The position numbers and the translations under genes are program-made. Shown piece by piece: positions 47,433 to 55,711 of a stretch of 64,000 bases of DNA. This stretch comes from Lachnospiraceae bacterium (GTDB lineage: Bacteria; Bacillota; Clostridia; Lachnospirales; Lachnospiraceae): NCBI GenBank assembly GCA_002892395.1, contig NBBL01000004.1:124001-188000 (forward strand). Direction: 5' to 3'. Numbering within the stretch: the first letter of the stretch is position 1; each line of letters begins with the position of its first letter. The notes under the pieces were generated by a model. It ran no database searches. It was not told the DNA's origin and saw only the letters and a program-made list of their open reading frames with translations.

Positions 47433-47936
47433 TTACCCCTTCGGATGCTCTGAAAAATATGCCCGCAGCACCCGTAGACTTTCTTCCCGTAAGACGCCCG
47501 CCGTGACCTCAGGGCTGTGAGCGGAATGCTCAAACACAAGTCGGCTGCAGTCACAGCCCTCCCTCCCGAACAAGGCCTCCAGATCCCGGTTTCCGGCTGC
47601 ATAAACCAGTCTGCCAAGTCTTGCCCAGACCAGCGCGCCGCTGCACATAAAGCAAGGCTCGCAGCTGGAATACATGGTGTATTCCCTCAAATCAGTCACG
47701 CCTGTCTCCTCACAAAAGCGTCGAATCAGCCCTGCTTCCCCGTGGAAGGATGGATCATGGGCCGTGTAAATTTGATTTTCGTTCTCAAAGACCATGGTAC
47801 CGTCCTTTACCAGCACCGCCCCAAAGGGTTCGTTTCCATGCTCGACCGCCGCTTGGGACAGGTGAATGGCCCGCCGCATCCACTCCTCATCCGATTTCAG
47901 AATAGGATCCATTTTCTCCTCGTTCTCCCCTTGCAT
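47433..47936 (-). CDS. Nucleoside/nucleobase deaminase (CDA fold)
   Basis: 167 residues. FHGEAGLIRRF is the zinc His-x-Glu motif and SCEPCFMCSGAL the PCxxC zinc cysteines. The start NEPFGAVLVKDG and the end NRDLEALF fit the guanine/cytosine-deaminase side of the family rather than TadA. AAGGA precedes the ATG. The base it acts on is not certain. Confidence 0.82.
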   Translation of the reverse strand: MQGENEEKMDPILKSDEEWMRRAIHLSQAAVEHGNEPFGAVLVKDGTMVFENENQIYTAHDPSFHGEAGLIRRFCEETGVTDLREYTMYSSCEPCFMCSGALVWARLGRLVYAAGNRDLEALFGREGCDCSRLVFEHSAHSPEVTAGVLREESLRVLRAYFSEHPKG

Positions 47937-47988
47937 TCCGTATCCTTCATTGATTCCGTACGTTTCATTATGTCATCTTTCGCCAAAA

Positions 47989-48020
47989 GAAAAAAGAGGC
48001 AATCCTGAGACTGCCTCTTT
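47989..48020 (-). terminator. Terminator of cytidylate-kinase-like gene
   Basis: Minus strand AAAGAGGCA/TGCCTCTTT stem with a 10-base loop, then TTT and further T-rich sequence. Confidence 0.75.
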
Positions 48021-48034
48021 CGTTCATTGCGGCC

Positions 48035-48655
48035 TTACTTTCTGTACTCATCCAGCTTGTTGTAGACGTCGCAGATGAATTGAACCAGTGCATCCCTCTT
48101 CCACTCCGAAGAGTTGATGCAAAGCGTGTAATCTGAGGATTTTCCCCAGTCCTTATCGGTGTAATAGCCGTAGTATTTTCTTCGTCTCTTATCGATCTTT
48201 CGAATCAGCGCCGAGGCCTCCCGCGCTCCGATTTTCTCCCGTTCCATCACCCGCTGCATGCGGTCCTCGATCGGCGCAGAGATAAACAGAGAAAGTACCT
48301 CTCCGACGCCGGCGTCCTCCAGAATCTGATCCGCGCAGCGCCCGATGATCACACAGGACTCACTCTCCGCCTTCTTGATGATCAGATCCTTCTGCAGCGA
48401 AAACATGATCTCGCTGGCGTTCATCCCGTAAAACCGCTTATTCTCTCCTCTATAGAAGCGCTCGTATGGAAGCGGATCCAGCGCATGCTCATCCGCCTTC
48501 TTCATCTGCTCCATCGGCAGATCGGTTCCCCTCAGCGCCTCATCAATCAAATCCCTGTCATAATACGGAATCCCCAACTTCTCCGCCACAAGACGGCCGA
48601 TTTCTCTCCCGCCGCTTCCATATTGACGACCGATACAAATGATTTTATTTTTCAT
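48035..48655 (-). CDS. Cytidylate-kinase-like protein
   Basis: 206 residues. KIICIGRQYGSGGREIGRLVAEKLGIPYYDRDL is a P-loop nucleotide-kinase start of the AAA_26/cytidylate-kinase-like family; VIIGRCADQILE follows. It is distinct from the essential Cmk, and its substrate is unknown. AAGGGG lies seven bases upstream, and the gene has its own promoter and terminator. (Motif quoted in two overlapping pieces: GRQYGSGGREIG and LGIPYYDRDL.). Confidence 0.82.
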   Translation of the reverse strand: MKNKIICIGRQYGSGGREIGRLVAEKLGIPYYDRDLIDEALRGTDLPMEQMKKADEHALDPLPYERFYRGENKRFYGMNASEIMFSLQKDLIIKKAESESCVIIGRCADQILEDAGVGEVLSLFISAPIEDRMQRVMEREKIGAREASALIRKIDKRRRKYYGYYTDKDWGKSSDYTLCINSSEWKRDALVQFICDVYNKLDEYRK

Positions 48656-48705
48656 AATCTACCCCTTCCGTCCGGATTCCACCTTTCTTTGATTCTGATA
48701 CTATC

Positions 48706-48733
48706 ATTATAGTCTGTTTTTTGTGAGTTGTAA
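48706..48733 (-). promoter_or_regulatory. Promoter of cytidylate-kinase-like gene
   Basis: TTACAA (48733-48728), 16-bp spacer and a perfect TATAAT (48711-48706), leader about 44 bases. Confidence 0.6.
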
Positions 48734-48795
48734 TCCATCCTCACGTGTTTTTTATGAAATTTCTGTGAGTCGGAGTCCCTGACGCCGTTCTCCCC

Positions 48796-49467
48796 TCACA
48801 TCCCATGCTCCCCGGTTCCGTGGGCCTTGTTGAGCCGCGGTAAATTCCATTTCCGGCTCATGGCCGCATAACGCAACGCAATGACCGCAGCAGCACCGAA
48901 AAAGGCCGGCACATGCGTCCCTCCCACCAGGCGATACAAAAGCCCCGTAACCAGTGCGCCTGCCACCGAAGCCACCGCATACACATGCTTCACAAAAATC
49001 TGCGGCATCTGGTTCGCGAAAATATCCCGCAGTGCGCCGCCTCCCACTCCCGTCACAACGCCGAGAAACGAAATCAGAAAAAGCCGATCCGCATATCCTG
49101 CGTCGGTGCCGGCAAAGACGCCATCCACCGTAAACGCCGCAAGCCCCAGCGTATCAAACCAGAACAGAAGATGCTCCCGTTTCTTCGCCGACATGGGAAT
49201 TTCCCGCTCACTGTACAAGAACAGGAACACCACGTCGGCCGTGATCATGGAAACAAACACGTAGACAAGGTTCCGAAACATAACAGGCGGAATCACGCCG
49301 ATCACCAGATCACGGATCATTCCGCCGCCTGTCGCGGTGATCACCGCCAGAATATTCACGCCGAACAGATCCATATTTTTCCGCGCAGCAACCAGGGCGC
49401 CGGAAATGGCAAATGCAATCGTTCCGATCAAATCCATCCAGACAATCAAGGGAATCATGGGGATCAT
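48796..49467 (-). CDS. TRIC-type/UPF0126 membrane protein
   Basis: 223 residues with seven membrane spans as two repeats, each with a Gly-rich motif: ITATGGGMIRDLVIG and VTGVGGGALRDIFA. These mark the bacterial TRIC (trimeric cation channel, formerly UPF0126/YadS) family; glycine or potassium transport has been proposed for members. The ATG overlaps the glutaredoxin-like gene stop. Confidence 0.88.
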   Translation of the reverse strand: MIPMIPLIVWMDLIGTIAFAISGALVAARKNMDLFGVNILAVITATGGGMIRDLVIGVIPPVMFRNLVYVFVSMITADVVFLFLYSEREIPMSAKKREHLLFWFDTLGLAAFTVDGVFAGTDAGYADRLFLISFLGVVTGVGGGALRDIFANQMPQIFVKHVYAVASVAGALVTGLLYRLVGGTHVPAFFGAAAVIALRYAAMSRKWNLPRLNKAHGTGEHGM

Positions 49468-49748
49468 TTCTGCTGCATCGCTTCTCTGAGCGCTTTTTCC
49501 ATTCCTTCCTTACAGGAATCGAAGGGTTCGCCCGGATACGCTTCATACAGCTTGGTATCCCCAAGAAACACACAGGGTACATACTGATAGGCATACCCCT
49601 CGGTAAGCTCCGGGTGCATTGCCTCATTGATTCGCTCAACTTCCACTTCCCCAAAGCCCGGATGTTCCGCAATCAGCTCTTCATATGCTTTCTTCGCGTT
49701 GCTGCAATACGGGCACGTATCCAAATAAAACCATGTCAGCTTTTCCAT
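49464..49748 (-). CDS. Glutaredoxin/thioredoxin-like protein
   Basis: 94 residues with redox motif CPYC at about 12-15 (WFYLDTCPYCSNAKKAYEEL) and the cis-Pro loop VPCVFLGD. It likely reduces disulfides. It is coupled to the TRIC-like gene by ATGA overlap, with AGAGAGGG before its own start. Confidence 0.85.
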   Translation of the reverse strand: MEKLTWFYLDTCPYCSNAKKAYEELIAEHPGFGEVEVERINEAMHPELTEGYAYQYVPCVFLGDTKLYEAYPGEPFDSCKEGMEKALREAMQQK

Positions 49749-49930
49749 ATATCCCTCTCTTTCTGCGTTCTCTTTTCCTGAATTCTTTGAAATACCCTAC
49801 GTGTTATCTTAAGCGAAATCGCCGGCTCTCCCCGTCCAGGGACCGCCTGTCTTCCTTGGCCCCCCGAACCTCTCCTCCTTTCCCGGGTTCATTGATCTCT
49901 CAGGTTCTGGAAGAAATGTGCATTCAGACG

Positions 49931-49936
49931 TATAAT
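49931..49936 (+). promoter_or_regulatory. Candidate -10 box of yitT-like gene
   Basis: A perfect TATAAT 70 bases upstream of the start; no clear -35 box. A short CCTG/CAGG hairpin lies in the leader. Confidence 0.4.
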
Positions 49937-50006
49937 AGGCTCAAGTAACCTGAAACAATGCCAAAGCCTGCGAAGCACAGGCAGTAAAACGAGGGAGAAA
50001 ACCGGT

Positions 50007-50879
50007 ATGGGAAACCAGTTTTGGGACAGCCGAAAGGGGCGAAGAATCATTGCGCAGGCAGAAAATATCCTGGGAAATATCCTGTTCGCGCTGGTGCTAA
50101 AGCTGTTTTTGCTGCCGGCAGAGCTGGTGACCAGCGGCGCCACGGGAATCGCAATTGCGGCCCATGAACTGATGGGGCTTTCCGTATCCGGCACACTTCT
50201 GGCTCTGAACGTCATCATGCTGGCCATCGGCTGGGCCCTTCTGGGAAAGGCCTTCGCACTTTCGACCCTGCTCAGCACATTCCTTGGGCCCATCGCCCTG
50301 GCGTTTTGGGAGCATCTGCTGGGAAGCTACACCATCACGGAGGATCTGTTCCTCTGCACCGTCTTTTCCGGGCTCGGAATCGGCTTATCCCTCGGAATTG
50401 TACTTCGAGCCGGCTCCTCCACCGGTGGAATGGATATTCCCCCGCTGGTACTGAAGCGTTATTTCGGCATTCCTGTGTCTCTCAGCTTTTATGTGCTCGA
50501 TATCCTGGTGCTGATGCTGCAGGCTGTCGTATATTCCCCCGAGCGGATTCTTTACGGCATTGTTGTCGTGATTCTTTCCACCATGGTGATGGATCGCATG
50601 CTGCTTCTCGGAACTACCAGGACAGAGGTCAAGGTGATCAGTGCCCATTCCCAAAAGATACGAGCCGCGATTCTGGCAGAGGTGGAGCGCGGCGTCACCA
50701 TGCTGCACGGAGAAACGGGATACACCAACCGGCAGACGGAAATCGTGCTCAGCGTAATCTACAACCGTGAGCTGCCGAAGCTGGAACGCATCATTCATGA
50801 GATTGACCCGGAGAGCTTTCTGATCGTCAATCGGATCAGCGAAGTAAAAGGGCTCGGATTCACCTCCGAAACCGAGTAA
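50007..50879 (+). CDS. YitT family membrane protein
   Basis: 290 residues: five to six membrane spans (DUF161 module, LVTSGATGIAIAAHE and RAGSSTGGMDIPPLVLKR), then a cytoplasmic DUF2179 domain (EVKVISAHSQKIRAAIL; RGVTMLHGETGYTN). The role is unknown; the DUF2179 part is thought to bind a small ligand. AGGGAG precedes the ATG. It is convergent with the M14 peptidase, with nine bases between the stops. Confidence 0.88.
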   Translation: MGNQFWDSRKGRRIIAQAENILGNILFALVLKLFLLPAELVTSGATGIAIAAHELMGLSVSGTLLALNVIMLAIGWALLGKAFALSTLLSTFLGPIALAFWEHLLGSYTITEDLFLCTVFSGLGIGLSLGIVLRAGSSTGGMDIPPLVLKRYFGIPVSLSFYVLDILVLMLQAVVYSPERILYGIVVVILSTMVMDRMLLLGTTRTEVKVISAHSQKIRAAILAEVERGVTMLHGETGYTNRQTEIVLSVIYNRELPKLERIIHEIDPESFLIVNRISEVKGLGFTSETE

Positions 50880-50888
50880 TCCTTTCGC

Positions 50889-52088
50889 TTATTCCGTGCG
50901 CGGCGCCACAAACTGCACGCTGCTTCCGCCTTCCTTTACACTTGTGTTCGCATCCTCCGGTTTCACAGGAAGCTCTGCGCTTCGTCCCAGCAGCTCGTCC
51001 ATGAGATGCGGAAGCAGATTTCGATTTTTTTCCCAAATCGTCTCAATCTGCGTTTCCTCTACCGGCGCCGTGCCAAGACCGACCTCCAGCGTGATGTTGG
51101 GAATTCCCATCGCTCCATCCAGCCAGTCCTTAAAGCTTGAGCCGCCGATGGATTTCCTCGTCTCCAGTCTGACCAGCGGGTATCCGGTATCCGCATGTGC
51201 AATCTCAGCCATTCGCCTGTTCTTTGCTTCTGTCTCCGCCGAAGCCAAAGTATTGGACCAATAAATCACCCTTCCCTGGGAATGATAATTTAGCGCTGCG
51301 CTGAATTGTTCCTTCTGAACCAGATCCATAAGCGCCTTGGTCTCAAGCTCCGAGGCAGGACGGGGTCCCTTGTAGAGATCACTGGCCGGTTTGTTTCGCA
51401 GGTCATTCAGAGCAGCCCACCCGGGCATCGGAAAATTCCGATTCAAATCCACTCCGTTTGCATTGTTCTTCCATTTGTTCAAATACCAGTCGTACTTGTT
51501 TTGATCCTCTAAAAGTCCCCAGTCGGACCAGCTTTGAATGATGCCCTTCACGGTCTCCCTGGCGGAAGCAGTGGAAAGTCCGCCCACCCCATACTGTGAG
51601 ATGGCGACCCCGTCCGGATCCAGCATGGGAACCACTTCGACTAAGACCTGGTCAAGCCGGTTATCTCCGCCTTTTTTCCGCTCCAAAAGATCCTTGGCCT
51701 CCCGAAGCACCAGAGGTGTTGTGATATACTCCCGGGCATGCATGGAAGCCACCACGAGAAGTTTCTTTTTTGCCTGCGGATTTCCGATCACCAGGCGGTA
51801 CAGCTGCCGTCCGTCCACCGTGCTCCCGATCGAATCGACTCCCACACCCTCATAGCTCTTCCGAAGCCGGTGAAGATCCGCCTGCAGCATCGGGTAGGTG
51901 TACATAGAGGTTCCTTCGAAATGGAAGCCGGTTTTGCTGTTGGACTGTGTTTCCTGACGTACGCTCTCCCCTGTCGGCTTTGCGTTTTTTATGACAGAAG
52001 CCGCAAAGCCGCTGCCTCCGATTGCCGCTGTCAAAAGCAGGGTAACTGCCGCTCCCGCCAATCGATACTTGATATCTGTTCTGCTCAT
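50889..52088 (-). CDS. Secreted M14 zinc carboxypeptidase
   Basis: 399 residues from MSRTDIKYRLAG (GGAGG eight bases upstream). A signal peptide or anchor (AGAAVTLLLTAAIGGSGFAA) leads to an M14 domain: zinc ligands HxxE in ASMHAREYITTPL, His in LNYHSQGRVIYW, and catalytic Glu in NITLEVGLG. Members of this group cleave gamma-D-Glu-diaminopimelate bonds in wall peptides, so a peptidoglycan-turnover role is likely. Confidence 0.88.
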   Translation of the reverse strand: MSRTDIKYRLAGAAVTLLLTAAIGGSGFAASVIKNAKPTGESVRQETQSNSKTGFHFEGTSMYTYPMLQADLHRLRKSYEGVGVDSIGSTVDGRQLYRLVIGNPQAKKKLLVVASMHAREYITTPLVLREAKDLLERKKGGDNRLDQVLVEVVPMLDPDGVAISQYGVGGLSTASARETVKGIIQSWSDWGLLEDQNKYDWYLNKWKNNANGVDLNRNFPMPGWAALNDLRNKPASDLYKGPRPASELETKALMDLVQKEQFSAALNYHSQGRVIYWSNTLASAETEAKNRRMAEIAHADTGYPLVRLETRKSIGGSSFKDWLDGAMGIPNITLEVGLGTAPVEETQIETIWEKNRNLLPHLMDELLGRSAELPVKPEDANTSVKEGGSSVQFVAPRTE

Positions 52089-52109
52089 ATTGTTTCCTCC
52101 GTTCCGCTT

Positions 52110-52115
52110 ATTATA
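52110..52115 (-). promoter_or_regulatory. Candidate -10 box of M14 peptidase gene
   Basis: TATAAT on the minus strand 22 bases before the start; no matching -35 box was found. Confidence 0.35.
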
Positions 52116-52187
52116 CTTCGGCTGCCCGGATAATTCTTTACGGTTTTCGTAACTTTTTGTTGCTAATAACACAGGGTTGCTTCCCCA

Positions 52188-53012
52188 TTAAGCATCACAC
52201 AGATCCCGATAAAGCTCCGGTCTGCGATCCTCATAGGAAGGCAGCTTTCTTCGAACCGAAGCGATCCGATCCGTATCAATGTAAACCGGAATCAGCTGTT
52301 CCCCCTCCCCTGCACTGGCCAGCGTGACCCCCATCGGATCCACCGCCAGACTCTCTCCCATGCGAATTCTGCTGTACTGGTCGCAGGCCAGAAGAAACAC
52401 CGTATTCTCAATTGCACGGGCCGTCACCAGCGTGCGGAAGTGAAGACTCTTCATATCGCCTTTGACCCATGCGGTCGGCATCAAAATAATCTCTGCCCCC
52501 TTGGCTCTCTGGTGGCGTGCCACCTCGGGAAAGCGCACCTCGTAGCACACAAATAAGCCGATTGTTCCAAACGGGGTGCTGACCGGCTCAAAAAAACGAT
52601 CTCCCGGCTTAAGCTCTGCCGATTCCTCATAGCCGAAGGCATCGTACATATGGGTCTTTCTGTACACCTGCACAATGCTTCCCCGGTCATTCAGCATCAC
52701 TGTGGTGTTGTAGCTCCGCGCATCCCCGGGATCCTCTACCGTCTCCTGCATGCCGAATACCATCCAAACGCCAAAGGTACGTGACAGCTCCTGCATCCCC
52801 CGAACAAAGCTTCCGTCCAGCGGCTGTGCTGCTGCCCGCCTTTCCTCTCTGCTTGTGTCCTTTTGAAACTCCGCCATAACGGTCTCCGGAAAGACCAGAA
52901 AATCCGGATGAAATTTTTTGACTGCCTTCTCCGTCCATTCCGCTGCCTTCTTCAGATTTTTCATCGGGTCCTCAACCGATTCCATCTGAACCATCACAAA
53001 TGTGCTTTCCAT
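52188..53012 (-). CDS. Carbon-nitrogen hydrolase (nitrilase superfamily)
   Basis: 274 residues from ATG at 53012 with AGGAGG five bases upstream. The Glu-Lys-Cys triad is visible: FPETVM, YRKTHMYDAF and FVCYEVRFPE. It resembles omega-amidase/Nit2-like enzymes that hydrolyse small amides such as ketoglutaramate; the substrate is not proven. It is preceded by the nitroreductase gene, 27 bases away. Confidence 0.88.
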   Translation of the reverse strand: MESTFVMVQMESVEDPMKNLKKAAEWTEKAVKKFHPDFLVFPETVMAEFQKDTSREERRAAAQPLDGSFVRGMQELSRTFGVWMVFGMQETVEDPGDARSYNTTVMLNDRGSIVQVYRKTHMYDAFGYEESAELKPGDRFFEPVSTPFGTIGLFVCYEVRFPEVARHQRAKGAEIILMPTAWVKGDMKSLHFRTLVTARAIENTVFLLACDQYSRIRMGESLAVDPMGVTLASAGEGEQLIPVYIDTDRIASVRRKLPSYEDRRPELYRDLCDA

Positions 53013-53039
53013 CCGCACCTCCTTTCTCTTCTGTCCCGG

Positions 53040-53567
53040 TTAAATGTATCGCACCAGCTCCGAAGCCGCTCTCCTAAGCCCATGCAGGCGGGACGGTCTT
53101 GCCGATTCACCGGGGTGGCCCACAGGAAAGATTGCAATCAGCTCGTCCCCCTGTAATTCAGGAATCAGCTGCTTCAGCTTCGGTTCGTCAAAGCTGCCGA
53201 CCCAGGTGGTTCCCAGTCCCAGCTCCTGAATTTTCAACATCATATGAGTCGCTGTGATCGCCGCATCCACATCGACGAAATTTTTTTGATCGGACGCCCG
53301 TGTCCAGGCCTCCTCCGGTTTCCCCGCCACAATCAGAAACACTGGCGCACCGAATGTATAAGGGGTGGTCTGTCCGATTCGTTCCTTCATTTCTTCGCTC
53401 TCCACCACATAAATACGATAGGGCTGATTATTATGTGCTGTTGGCGCAACCAACCCGGCCCGGATAATTTCTTCGATTTTCTCCCGCTCCACCGGCTTCT
53501 CCGACAAACTGCGGCAGGAATATCGTTCCTGTGCCAATTCCGTAAAATCCATTGCTTTCTTTGACAT
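53040..53567 (-). CDS. Nitroreductase family protein
   Basis: 175 residues from MSKKAMDF. FMN-binding motifs: RYSCRSLSEKPV near the start, LVAPTAHNNQPYRIYVV, and GLGTTWVGSFD plus AIFPVGHPGE at the end. It reduces nitro groups or quinone-like compounds with NAD(P)H. The ATG lacks a strong ribosome site: AAGGAG lies 39 bases upstream, so the start is uncertain. The frame stays open into the repeat region at 53714. Confidence 0.85.
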   Translation of the reverse strand: MSKKAMDFTELAQERYSCRSLSEKPVEREKIEEIIRAGLVAPTAHNNQPYRIYVVESEEMKERIGQTTPYTFGAPVFLIVAGKPEEAWTRASDQKNFVDVDAAITATHMMLKIQELGLGTTWVGSFDEPKLKQLIPELQGDELIAIFPVGHPGESARPSRLHGLRRAASELVRYI

Positions 53568-53713
53568 CTTTGTTCTGACAGACGGAATTACTCCGAATGT
53601 ACACTCCTTTCCTCCGTTGATTATAAGTGTTTCCTGTTTCCGGTTCCATCCTTCCAGGCTTCCCGCTGTTATCCTCCGAATTTCCTGTCTCAAACCGGGA
53701 TGCCCAACTTGCA

Positions 53714-53880
53714 AGGCGCCTTTGTCCGCCCGAAAAAAACAATCACCCTGCCTCTGCCGTGCGCTCTGCTGCCTGAACCAACCATCCCATGGCTTGCCAG
53801 GCGCCTTTGTCCGCCCGAAAAAAAACAATCACCCTGCCTCTGCCGCGCGCTCTGCTGCCTGAACCAACCATCCCATGGCT
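53714..53880. repeat. Two-copy tandem duplication of about 82 bp
   Basis: Copy 1 starts at 53714 and copy 2 at 53799 (offset 85). They differ by one base (GTGC/GCGC) and one A in a poly-A run (7 versus 8). Copy 2 contains the last 17 codons and stop of the pyruvate-kinase-like gene; copy 1 is an untranslated echo of them downstream. Confidence 0.92.
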
Positions 53881-54848
53881 TCGATGGGATAACGCCCGAC
53901 CGCCGTCTCCCCCGTCAGCATAAGCGCCGACGCTCCGTCCCATACTGCGCGGGCAATGTCCGAGAGTTCGGCCTGTGTGGGAACCGATGCCGTCATCATT
54001 GAGTGAAGCAGCTCGGTCACCACCATAAATGAAATCCCCCTTTCCCTGCAATACATCGAGATTCTTCTCTGTGCGAGAGGAACCGCCGTAAGTCCCAGCG
54101 TATTGCCCAGATCTCCCCGCGCAATGACAACCTGATCCGCTTCCGCTGCGATTTCCTCCATACAATTGAGACCCCTTTGCGTCTCAATCTTTGCCAGCAG
54201 CTTCAAATCGGAAAGTCCGAGCCGCTGCATCTCCCTTTTCAAAAGCCGAACGTCCTCACCACACCCGGTAAATGACTGCATGACTGCTGTCGCGCCGCTG
54301 TCCCGGGCCATGCCGAGATTTCGGAGATCTCGTTCCGACAGCACCGGAAGCGGAATCTCCCGCCCCAAAAGAGCGATGCTTTTTCCCGCTTCCGCTGTGC
54401 CGCCCTGTTCCGCTCTGCAGAAGGCCTGTTCCGGCTCCGTTTTGATCACCCGGAGCAGGAGCGCTCCATCGCTCACGGAAAGTAAGTCCCCCTTGTCCAG
54501 TTCCCGTAAAAGCGCCGGGGACACAGATGCTGCGGACTGCCGGTGGACTTTCTTCTCCATCTTCGGCCAAACCGCCTCAGAATATAAAAGAAATGCGTCC
54601 CCCTTCTGCAGCTCCTTCCCCCCTGCCAGGTTTCCGATCCTCAACTCCGGGCCGCACAGGTCAATCAGAAATTCCATGGGCCTTCCGCTTCGCCTCTCCG
54701 CTTCCCGAAGACAGGCAATCCAGATGCCGCAGGAGCCCAGATCGCTATGAGACAAGTTCAGACGTACTCCCGTCATCCCCCTTCGAATCATCGCCTCCAG
54801 AAGCTCTGTCCCATGACATGCAGGTCCCAATGTTGCATAATACTCCAT
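53829..54848 (-). CDS. Short pyruvate-kinase-like protein
   Basis: 339 residues from MEYYATLGPACHG (AAGGAAG upstream). It follows pyruvate kinase through the barrel and B domain: RLNLSHSD, LAKIETQRG with the catalytic Lys, VVIARGDLG, and LMLTGETAVGRYP. It stops just after the last helix and lacks the ~120-residue C-terminal domain. The normal DTKGPEIR reads DLCGPELR, and the SFxR region reads SFTG. So it may be a changed or regulatory enzyme. Canonical pyk would be elsewhere. Confidence 0.8.
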   Translation of the reverse strand: MEYYATLGPACHGTELLEAMIRRGMTGVRLNLSHSDLGSCGIWIACLREAERRSGRPMEFLIDLCGPELRIGNLAGGKELQKGDAFLLYSEAVWPKMEKKVHRQSAASVSPALLRELDKGDLLSVSDGALLLRVIKTEPEQAFCRAEQGGTAEAGKSIALLGREIPLPVLSERDLRNLGMARDSGATAVMQSFTGCGEDVRLLKREMQRLGLSDLKLLAKIETQRGLNCMEEIAAEADQVVIARGDLGNTLGLTAVPLAQRRISMYCRERGISFMVVTELLHSMMTASVPTQAELSDIARAVWDGASALMLTGETAVGRYPIEAMGWLVQAAERAAEAG

Positions 54849-54945
54849 GCTTTTCTTCCTTTTCCGCTTCACACTTTGTTCTATTTTAATCGATTCTCCC
54901 GTTTTTAGATACCCTCTGCGCAGGCGCAAAAAATTTTCCAAAAAA

Positions 54946-54972
54946 TTAGCACTCTAAGCTTGACAGTGCCAA
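54946..54972. promoter_or_regulatory. CIRCE operator (HrcA site)
   Basis: TTAGCACTC, nine bases, CAGTGCCAA. The left arm is the exact CIRCE half-site; the right arm matches GAGTGCTAA at seven of nine positions. It overlaps the -35 box of the hsp20 promoter, so HrcA should repress it at normal temperature. Confidence 0.85.
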
Positions 54973-54988
54973 TTTTACATGTTATAGT
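54960..54988 (+). promoter_or_regulatory. Promoter of hsp20
   Basis: Consensus TTGACA, 17-bp spacer, TATAGT, giving a leader of about 60 bases. It is embedded in the CIRCE element. Confidence 0.85.
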
Positions 54989-55055
54989 TCTTATATAACA
55001 AATAGTTCCAGTGGATAACACCGGATGCACTTTTAATGAATAAGGAGGTATTCTG

Positions 55056-55508
55056 ATGATGTACATGCCCAGTCTTTTCGGTGGAAGCATTTTTGATGAG
55101 TGGATGAATGAGTTTGATCGACATTTTTTCAACCGCTCCGGTGAGCGCGAAGCAGTCGGAAACAATCAGCTGATGAAAACGGATATCAAGGAGCACGAGG
55201 ATCACTACGAGCTTTCGGTGGACCTTCCCGGTTATCGAAAAGAGGATCTGAAGGCAGAATTAAAGGACGGCTATCTGACCATCTCTGCGACACACAATGA
55301 CGAAAAAGAGGAGAAGGACAAGAAGGGCCGCTATCTTCGCCGCGAACGTTATACCGGCTCCGCAACCCGCAGCTTTTATGTGGGTGAGAATTTGACACAG
55401 GGAGAGGTAGGCGCCAAATTCGAAAACGGAATTCTGACCTTGACTCTTCCCAAGAAGGAAATGAAGCGGGAACTTCCGGAGCAGCATCTGATTTCAATTG
55501 AGGGCTGA
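55056..55508 (+). CDS. Small heat-shock protein, Hsp20/alpha-crystallin family
   Basis: 150 residues. The alpha-crystallin domain runs from about 40 to 140 (KTDIKEHEDHYELSVDLPGY; FENGILTLTLPKKE), with a C-terminal LISIEG carrying the I-x-I-like tail. It holds unfolding proteins for refolding. TAAGGAGG precedes the ATG. Heat-shock control by HrcA is indicated by the upstream CIRCE site. Confidence 0.95.
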   Translation: MMYMPSLFGGSIFDEWMNEFDRHFFNRSGEREAVGNNQLMKTDIKEHEDHYELSVDLPGYRKEDLKAELKDGYLTISATHNDEKEEKDKKGRYLRRERYTGSATRSFYVGENLTQGEVGAKFENGILTLTLPKKEMKRELPEQHLISIEG

Positions 55509-55583
55509 TTTCGGCTTCCCTCATTCCGTTTCTTTCGTCTTTTTTTACAACTTCATGCGGTTTCATGTTGAATAGTACCAAGC

Positions 55584-55632
55584 AAAATCGAGCGGGAACA
55601 GTGGATTTTTGTCACTTTTCCCGCTCGATTTT
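55584..55632 (+). terminator. Terminator of hsp20
   Basis: Perfect 15-bp arms (55584-55598 and 55618-55632) with further inner pairing, right arm ending in TTTT and followed by ACTTTT. Confidence 0.85.
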
Positions 55633-55656
55633 ACTTTTATCTTTGGAAAACTCTGC

Positions 55657-55662
55657 TATAAT
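55657..55662 (+). promoter_or_regulatory. Candidate -10 box of NSS transporter gene
   Basis: Perfect TATAAT 50 bases before the start; the -35 region is weak (CTTTTA at about 17 bases). Confidence 0.45.
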
Positions 55663-55711
55663 CTTTAGCTAATATACTTTTATGTTTTAGTGTTGGAAAG
55701 GAGTAAACCGC

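Noticed and set aside
47433-47936. TadA (tRNA adenosine deaminase)
   Set aside because: The zinc motif and C-terminal pattern fit guanine/cytosine-type deaminases better than TadA.
53743-54165. 140-residue minus-strand frame in the pyruvate-kinase-like gene
   Set aside because: It is an out-of-frame shadow made longer by the duplicated segment.
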